Source of the DNA: Citrobacter portucalensis
GTDB lineage: Bacteria > Pseudomonadota > Gammaproteobacteria > Enterobacterales > Enterobacteriaceae
Length of the DNA: 64,000 nt
Reading direction: 5' to 3'
Assembly: GCF_002042885.1 (NCBI RefSeq)
Contig: NZ_MVFY01000008.1
Coordinates: forward strand, 204,237 to 268,236
The position numbers were made by a program, and so were the translations under genes. This document shows, piece after piece, positions 58,790-64,000 of this stretch. Within the stretch, counting starts at the first letter, position 1; every line of letters starts with the position of its first letter. The notes under the pieces were generated by a model. That model was not told the DNA's origin. It saw only the letters and a list, made by a program, of their open reading frames with translations, and did not search any database.

Positions 58790-59788
58790 CTAGCGGTAAA
58801 TCATATCAAAGGTCGCCGTGGCGTTGATTTCGCCGGCCCGCAAGTTCTCATTTAAACGTATGACGTGTGCTTTAAACGGCAGGTTGACGCTCCCTTCTGC
58901 AACATTTTTCACCGTGGGCAGGAGTTCACCAAAAGTCACTAACCGATCGTTATATAAAATTTGCACACCGACACCTTGCGCAGACGCCGGAGAATCAAGA
59001 TCATTTAATGTCAGAATAGTGCTATCGCCTGCTGCCGTTGTACCAGAAAATAATACATTGACATTAGTATCCTGATCGCACGTCAAATCAATTTTAAAAT
59101 CAACCGCATCACCAGTATCACCCGGGTTATTCAGACTGACAGTTTTAAAGTAACGACCCAAATTAACAGAAATATTCTTACTATTAAGCACACAACTGGC
59201 ACTGTTAACTACCACATCTGCATCGGTAAAGTTAATATGAAGTTGGGCGGCTGATTCATATATTCGGGAAGCACTAAATCGTGATAATTGCAAGGGAGTA
59301 TCTGTAATAGGTTGCCCGGTTGAGATTAATCGCACCTCAAACATTGCCGATACATTTGTGTATTCACACCCCTTACATGTTTTATTACCCTCGGCCTTTG
59401 CCGGAGAATAAAAAATACGGGCATCACTTGGTGAGTAGCTTTTGCCACTATCAACAGACAACCACCAAATTTTAATCCCAATGCCTGGGTTATTCGTCTG
59501 ATAAACATATTCTTCAACACCATTTACCAGCGTCAATGATGAGTCATCATATCCACGATAGATTGGGTGCACCCCATTACAAAATATATCCGATTGATTT
59601 GGAGCACTAAGATAACCGCTATCCCATAGGACAGTTCCTGCAGGGACATCGCGCTGAGCGTTAATAGTCGGAACGGTGACCGTATAGGTTGCAGCTGTCG
59701 TATCATTTTTATAATAACATGAAGCATAACTTACCACTGACCAGTTTAGTACAAAAAATACAATCACATACCTAATGAAGGATATCAT
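58790..59788 (-). CDS. Fimbrial tip adhesin (two-domain)
   Basis: A 332-residue fimbrial protein. A signal peptide (MISFIRYVIVFFVLNWSVVSYA) precedes SCYYKNDTTAATYTVTVPTI; residues about 23-180 form a Cys-containing N-terminal domain (FCNGVHPIYRG, NKTCKGCEYTN), probably receptor binding, and about 190-332 form a pilin domain with SASCVLNSKNISVNLG and LTCDQDTN and the end NATATFDMIYR. The length and two-domain plan fit a tip adhesin. ATG is preferred over a GTG four codons earlier because AAAGGTG lies upstream. It starts 14 bp after the usher stop. The receptor is unknown. Confidence 0.85.
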   Translation of the reverse strand: MISFIRYVIVFFVLNWSVVSYASCYYKNDTTAATYTVTVPTINAQRDVPAGTVLWDSGYLSAPNQSDIFCNGVHPIYRGYDDSSLTLVNGVEEYVYQTNNPGIGIKIWWLSVDSGKSYSPSDARIFYSPAKAEGNKTCKGCEYTNVSAMFEVRLISTGQPITDTPLQLSRFSASRIYESAAQLHINFTDADVVVNSASCVLNSKNISVNLGRYFKTVSLNNPGDTGDAVDFKIDLTCDQDTNVNVLFSGTTAAGDSTILTLNDLDSPASAQGVGVQILYNDRLVTFGELLPTVKNVAEGSVNLPFKAHVIRLNENLRAGEINATATFDMIYR

Positions 59789-59802
59789 TATCACTTTCAC
59801 CT

Positions 59803-62328
59803 TTATTTACACTCTGCCGCTAATATAGCAACGGTTTTGTTGGTAAGTTCATCGGCAGGAATAGCAATCTGCGCGGTACACTGCTGTGTTGCTTTCTCAC
59901 CCCACTTCACCATAACGCGATCGCCTGCCGATATACCGGTTAAATAAACCTGTCCGTTATCACCCACGATACTGGCATAATTTTTTTCGTTTTCTCCTGC
60001 CAATGCCGCAAGCGCGCCGAAAGGAACGTTATTTCCATTATGTTGTAGCGATAACAAAACACGTATACCGGTGCGTGCAGAAAATGTTGCCAGTGTGACC
60101 GCACCACGCGAAGGAATCACCTGTTTGACGGGTTCCGCAATATCAACCTGAGGGTTACTTGCCGTATTCAATATAATGTTATTCGTTCGATAGGGTGAGG
60201 CATATGGAATGACGGCGTAGCCATAGGAATCAGTATATACACCGGTACTGTTTTCTACTTTAATATCAGGTCCATCGTCGGCATCGACTAAGGTCACCGT
60301 TTCAGGTAGCGACTGTGCTAAGGTAATCCCGCCAGCATGGCCGATAATCCCACCTTGTAACTTATAATTCACTTGCCGGCTGTTGTTGTCATAATTGTAC
60401 CCACCAGAAACAGAGCCAAAAGAGCCTTGCCAGGTGGCATTCATACTTCCGTTCTCCCCCATTCCATTATTCCCCCAGGACTGCTGGAGATTATAATTGA
60501 GGTTATCATCCTGCAATGCAGTACCACTGATCCCAATCAGATGTTGCTGACTACGATGACGGTTATCTGTATAAGTATAATTCGCCCAGGCACTGGGTAA
60601 CCATTTATCTAAGGGAATGCTGACAGTAAATGAAACCTGCTCATCACGATGTGAGGTTGGCGTTTGCGTCAACGAGTAGTTGAGCATAAATCGGATCCGT
60701 TCCCAGTTCTGGTTATAACCGACAGAAACCGTGCGCTCATAACCCGCCAGCCCCCAGTAATCTTGCTGATAACCGGAGAGATAGAAAGAACCTAGCTCAT
60801 TCAGGCTCTGGCTGATATTTACCTGCAAGCGGCTACGACGGTTATTGGTATTGCGATAAGCATAAAAACTGTCGTCATTAATATCGTTAGTTCGGTTATT
60901 TAACGTTTCCGTAAACGTATAAAAATTACGGGTAGAGTAACGATAACTCGCAAGCGTAAGATTGGTGTTGGTCGTATCAATATTCTTCGCATACTGGGCA
61001 CGATAAGACATCCCCTGCCAGACGTTATCAGCCACTTCGCTTCTGGCCGTTGTGGCATCAAACGAAAACGCGCCAAAATCATGAAGATCGATACCAAAAC
61101 CTAATGCCGCGGAACGATAAAAATCACTGCCCAACACGCCGCTATACACGGTAAAACCATAAGGCAACCCATAGATAAGTTGCGCTTCGACCAGATTAGG
61201 ATCCTCTGATGTATCATTATTTTGGTAATGCCCGGCGGCAACGCTATATTGCAATGCCCCCTGTCGCTGCATGATAGGTAAAGAAGACGACGTCTGAACG
61301 AAGCTACGCTCACTCCCATCAGCCTCCGTGATTGTTATATCGAAATCACTGCCGGAAGATACCTGCGGTACATCCGTAATTTCAAACGCCCCTGCGCTGA
61401 CATAGGTTTGATAGAGGGTGTAGCCATTTTGCTTAATGGTCACCTTAGCATCGCTTTTCGCAATCCCCCGAATCACCGGCGCAAACCCTTGTTGGCTATA
61501 GGGCAGCATAGCGGTATCTGTTTGCAGACGAATACCACGAATCGGAAGGCTGTCAAAAATATCTCCCGCAGTAGAGCTATCGCCGAGCGTTAGTTGGCTA
61601 CGCAGGCGCTTTATATCCCGCTGAATATACGTCGAAATGTTTTCCCAACCATCTCCGCTTTGGTAATTTCCATTGTTTCGTATGCGCCACGGCCCTACAT
61701 TCAGTCCACTGTTTAAACTCAGGTAATTTTGTGTCGACGAGCCCTGAGAGCTGTAGTGTGTTTTAGAGCCGCTATAGTAATAACCCAACAGTGCAGCAGG
61801 TATCCCATCATCCCAATTATCAGGGTCGATATACCCCTGCACTTCCTGATTAACAGCAACTTGCGGAACACGAATATCCAGCCGTTGTTGCTGAGTGGAG
61901 AAAGTCCAGGAAGCCTCTTCAATGTAACGTCCGATATCATCAACCGTGGCGTCATCAGACATCATTTTCATCAATGGCATTTTGCTGACATTGACGCCAT
62001 AGGCGGCCAGTTCTGATTTTTTTAACACGGGAATGAGTGCGGTATGGGCTTCATTAAGCACATACGTCACATTCTTTTTTTCAACAAAATGATTATTAAA
62101 ATAAACAGAACTGAGGTAGACGCCTGGTGCAAGTGCATTATCGTCTAAAAAAGTACGGATCGCCTCTGCGCTGTCTATTGGGGAATCAAAACGTAGCGCA
62201 TCAATATTAAACTCATCATCAGCAACTTGTGATTCAGCGATACAAAACGGACTACACAACATCAACGCGGTGGCAATAGCTGATAATTTCAATGAGAGAA
62301 TTTCATGATAATTATTGATAGGCCGCAT
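59803..62328 (-). CDS. Fimbrial outer-membrane usher (FimD/PapC family)
   Basis: An 841-residue usher that forms the outer-membrane pore and platform for pilus assembly. A signal peptide (about 1-31, ending CSPFCIA) is followed by the N-terminal chaperone-binding domain (about 32-150, FNIDALRFDSPIDSAEAI, VYLSSVYFNNHFVE), the 24-strand barrel with an embedded plug (about 160-680), and the C-terminal domains with a Cys pair (QQCTAQIAI and LAAECK). The length is normal, with no frameshift or stop. It lies 26 bp after the chaperone gene. Confidence 0.95.
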   Translation of the reverse strand: MRPINNYHEILSLKLSAIATALMLCSPFCIAESQVADDEFNIDALRFDSPIDSAEAIRTFLDDNALAPGVYLSSVYFNNHFVEKKNVTYVLNEAHTALIPVLKKSELAAYGVNVSKMPLMKMMSDDATVDDIGRYIEEASWTFSTQQQRLDIRVPQVAVNQEVQGYIDPDNWDDGIPAALLGYYYSGSKTHYSSQGSSTQNYLSLNSGLNVGPWRIRNNGNYQSGDGWENISTYIQRDIKRLRSQLTLGDSSTAGDIFDSLPIRGIRLQTDTAMLPYSQQGFAPVIRGIAKSDAKVTIKQNGYTLYQTYVSAGAFEITDVPQVSSGSDFDITITEADGSERSFVQTSSSLPIMQRQGALQYSVAAGHYQNNDTSEDPNLVEAQLIYGLPYGFTVYSGVLGSDFYRSAALGFGIDLHDFGAFSFDATTARSEVADNVWQGMSYRAQYAKNIDTTNTNLTLASYRYSTRNFYTFTETLNNRTNDINDDSFYAYRNTNNRRSRLQVNISQSLNELGSFYLSGYQQDYWGLAGYERTVSVGYNQNWERIRFMLNYSLTQTPTSHRDEQVSFTVSIPLDKWLPSAWANYTYTDNRHRSQQHLIGISGTALQDDNLNYNLQQSWGNNGMGENGSMNATWQGSFGSVSGGYNYDNNSRQVNYKLQGGIIGHAGGITLAQSLPETVTLVDADDGPDIKVENSTGVYTDSYGYAVIPYASPYRTNNIILNTASNPQVDIAEPVKQVIPSRGAVTLATFSARTGIRVLLSLQHNGNNVPFGALAALAGENEKNYASIVGDNGQVYLTGISAGDRVMVKWGEKATQQCTAQIAIPADELTNKTVAILAAECK

Positions 62329-62354
62329 ATTGTGGATATCCTTATCCGCCGAAT

Positions 62355-63077
62355 TTAAAGTGACTTTTCCTGTTCGGAAGTGGCATTACCGTAGTCGTCA
62401 ATTGCGCTCCACCGAACAGACTTAGCGTTCCCACCAGGAAGGGAATAGATCATTTTTGAATAGGGTGAAATCATCATAGACACAGCGGAAAGCGTATCTT
62501 TCGGCGGCTTTACCTCTTTGCCGTCAACGGTCATGTTATGCAAAGAAATATAATATGCCGTCGGGTTATCCACAGCCAAACGTCCACCTGAAACAGAAAA
62601 TATCAGACTTTTGTATGCTTCTTGCGCGTCGCTTTTATTTAATCCTTTTGGTCGCCATATCAGCTTAATACGACTGCGGGTAGCCAATTGTAGCTTACTT
62701 TGTTGAACTAACACTTTAGGCGTCGCTTCGATAGACTTGATATTAGCCCAAAAAATTTGTTCACGATCTTTTGCCAGGATGCCATTTTTATCGACTGAGA
62801 TAAAATGCAGGATATTCGTCTGTCCGCCAATAAGTTTAAATAACGGAGGAGTAATAATAAGAGGAGGCTTACTTTTATCATTCTTATCGAAGTTATCAAC
62901 CCATGCCTGAACAAGCTGATTTCCATTACCCGTATTTTTTACCGTTGCCTGAACTTCATCTACATCTCTAGGATAAATAATACGCGTATTACTAATTTGC
63001 ACCCCCGCCGAAGCAGTGTTTTGAAAAAGAATGAATATTGCTGAAAACAGCAAACCAGAAATGTTGAGATTCATCAT
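62355..63077 (-). CDS. Periplasmic fimbrial chaperone (PapD family)
   Basis: A 240-residue chaperone that caps pilin subunits by donor-strand complementation and delivers them to the usher. A signal peptide (about 1-24, ending FQNTASA) is followed by the two immunoglobulin-like domains. The subunit-anchoring Arg is in ISNTRIIYPRD, and the Lys in RSRIKLIWRPKGL; the F1-G1 loop is short. Two tandem ATGs start the gene; either is possible. It follows the pilin gene by 100 bp. Confidence 0.94.
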   Translation of the reverse strand: MMNLNISGLLFSAIFILFQNTASAGVQISNTRIIYPRDVDEVQATVKNTGNGNQLVQAWVDNFDKNDKSKPPLIITPPLFKLIGGQTNILHFISVDKNGILAKDREQIFWANIKSIEATPKVLVQQSKLQLATRSRIKLIWRPKGLNKSDAQEAYKSLIFSVSGGRLAVDNPTAYYISLHNMTVDGKEVKPPKDTLSAVSMMISPYSKMIYSLPGGNAKSVRWSAIDDYGNATSEQEKSL

Positions 63078-63177
63078 TCATCCCTTATGGCTAAATCTCG
63101 AAAAGAATTACAGGACATACCCTGATTATCCTATGGCATATCCTGTCTGAACTTACGTCACACCCACTCTACGTCCC

Positions 63178-63735
63178 TTATGGATAGTAAATGGTATAGG
63201 TTGTGGTTGCAGCAAACTCGCCGCCTTTGATACTCGCCGGATCAACGGTTGCCACAACTTTTGATGTGAAGTTAAACGTCAGGTCATTTTCTTCGCTTGC
63301 CCCGGTCGTTTGAGCAAAAGCAGAGTTCGCTTCGTCGTTAAAAACGACTTTATCATTGCTGGCATCAGCGCCATAAACCACAATACCAACACCGGTATCA
63401 ACGCCGCCAGTAAGCGCTTTCAGCTGCGTATTTTCCGTTGCGGTATCACCTGCAAAGGTCAGGTTTACCACAGTATTTGCCGGGCACTTAGTCAATTTAA
63501 TTGCAAATGGCTGAACCTGAGACGCTTCTTCGCCAATACCAGCAAAGGCGTTCGTCCCCAGCGGGGTAAAGGGTACCTGAACATCTTCGCTGTCTGTATC
63601 AACCTGGCAAGGTGGGTTAATAATAGTACCGGTAAAAGTGACGGTGCCCTGGTCATCAGTTAAGTCTGCCGCATGCGCAACATTGATAGCCGCAACAAGC
63701 AACAAAGAGGCAGAAAGGAGCACTTTCTTTTTCAT
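63178..63735 (-). CDS. Major fimbrial subunit (type 1-like pilin)
   Basis: A 185-residue pilin. The signal peptide MKKKVLLSASLLLVAAINVA ends HA, giving a mature start ADLTDDQGTVTFTGTI; the disulfide pair is in PPCQVD and TKCPAN, and the C-terminus TTYTIYYP has the penultimate Tyr typical of donor-strand pilins. The frame opens 29 codons earlier, but only this ATG yields a signal peptide. It is the first gene of the pilin-chaperone-usher-adhesin operon and, by position and type, the most abundant subunit. Confidence 0.93.
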   Translation of the reverse strand: MKKKVLLSASLLLVAAINVAHAADLTDDQGTVTFTGTIINPPCQVDTDSEDVQVPFTPLGTNAFAGIGEEASQVQPFAIKLTKCPANTVVNLTFAGDTATENTQLKALTGGVDTGVGIVVYGADASNDKVVFNDEANSAFAQTTGASEENDLTFNFTSKVVATVDPASIKGGEFAATTTYTIYYP

Positions 63736-64000
63736 GTGAAATTTCCCTATAATAAATTTTATTATCTTTCGAATGCTGCCTCTGAAATTTCCGCCAAAGA
63801 CTTTTGCATATAAAAATCCCAAACAGTCCTCAGAAGAGGTCCGAAAGATAGAATCTTATGCGTTCTAACCCAATGAATATTGTGGTCGACATATATAATA
63901 TAATATGATTTTTATTTCATCAACAGCACAAAGACAAAAAATAATATTATTACAAAACAGCAAGTTATAATAAGTTAATCGATAAAACAAAAACAATATT
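63736..64000 (-). promoter_or_regulatory. Fimbrial operon upstream region (cut by window edge)
   Basis: This very AT-rich stretch, ending at the window edge, should hold the fimbrial promoter. TATATAATATAATATG near 63891-63906 gives several possible -10 boxes, none with an obvious partner. There is no recognisable inverted repeat of the fimS phase-switch type and no recombinase gene in view. Part of the control region may lie outside the window. Confidence 0.4.

Noticed and set aside
63736..64000. Invertible promoter switch (fimS-like) upstream of the pilin gene
   Set aside because: No pair of inverted repeats and no recombinase gene was found; the region is cut by the window edge, so it cannot be fully excluded.

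Overview
The window is a stretch of enterobacterial chromosome. Gene content and order match the E. coli K-12 segment sbcC-sbcD-phoBR-brnQ-proY-malZ-acpH-queA-tgt-yajC-secDF-tsx-yajI-nrdR-ribDE-nusB-thiL-pgpA-yajO-dxs-ispA-xseB-thiI-yajL-panE-yajQ-yajR-cyoEDCBA-ampG-yajG-bolA-tig-clpPX-lon-hupB-ppiD, here read in reverse. The core proteins look nearly identical to the E. coli ones. REP and ERIC-type intergenic repeats are present. The accessory genes (a Salmonella/Citrobacter-type peroxiredoxin and amidohydrolase next to acpH, an orphan hcp cassette, a fimbrial operon after sbcC) point to a relative of E. coli, most likely Citrobacter. The genus is an inference and was not tested.

Layout. 1-8270: protein quality control and nucleoid genes, all on the minus strand (ppiD partial, hupB, lon, clpX, clpP, tig, bolA). 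8575-10673: yajG and ampG (muropeptide recycling). 10674-11325: a long ERIC element followed by the cyo control region. 11326-16119: cyoABCDE, cytochrome bo3 oxidase and heme O synthase. 16184-17486: a three-gene accessory cassette between cyoE and yajR, holding an orphan type VI secretion Hcp, a small membrane-active-looking protein and a DUF1493 protein. 17669-32303: yajR, yajQ, panE, yajL, an unrecognised DUF3298-like periplasmic protein, thiI, then isoprenoid (xseB-ispA-dxs), yajO, pgpA-thiL-nusB, riboflavin (ribE, ribD) and nrdR. 32457-35285: yajI, tsx, then a VOC gene and a WYL-type regulator where E. coli has yajD. 35456-41741: secF-secD-yajC-tgt-queA and acpH.

41910-47006 is a second accessory block: a 2-Cys peroxiredoxin, then an amidohydrolase, a membrane-anchored ABM monooxygenase-like protein and an isochorismatase-family hydrolase, with a divergent LysR regulator. 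47000-58704 returns to the core: malZ, proY, brnQ, phoR, phoB (with a Pho box), sbcD, sbcC. 58790-63735 is a complete four-gene chaperone-usher fimbrial operon on the minus strand (pilin, chaperone, usher, tip adhesin). It sits where araJ follows sbcC in E. coli.

The most interesting parts are the orphan Hcp / putative toxin / DUF1493 cassette, the perfect 10-bp dyad upstream of the VOC-WYL pair, the amidohydrolase-monooxygenase-isochorismatase-LysR cluster, and three ERIC-type elements. One ERIC carries an internal insertion, and one abuts the altered 3' end of queA. No tRNA, rRNA, CRISPR array, transposase or phage integrase was seen.
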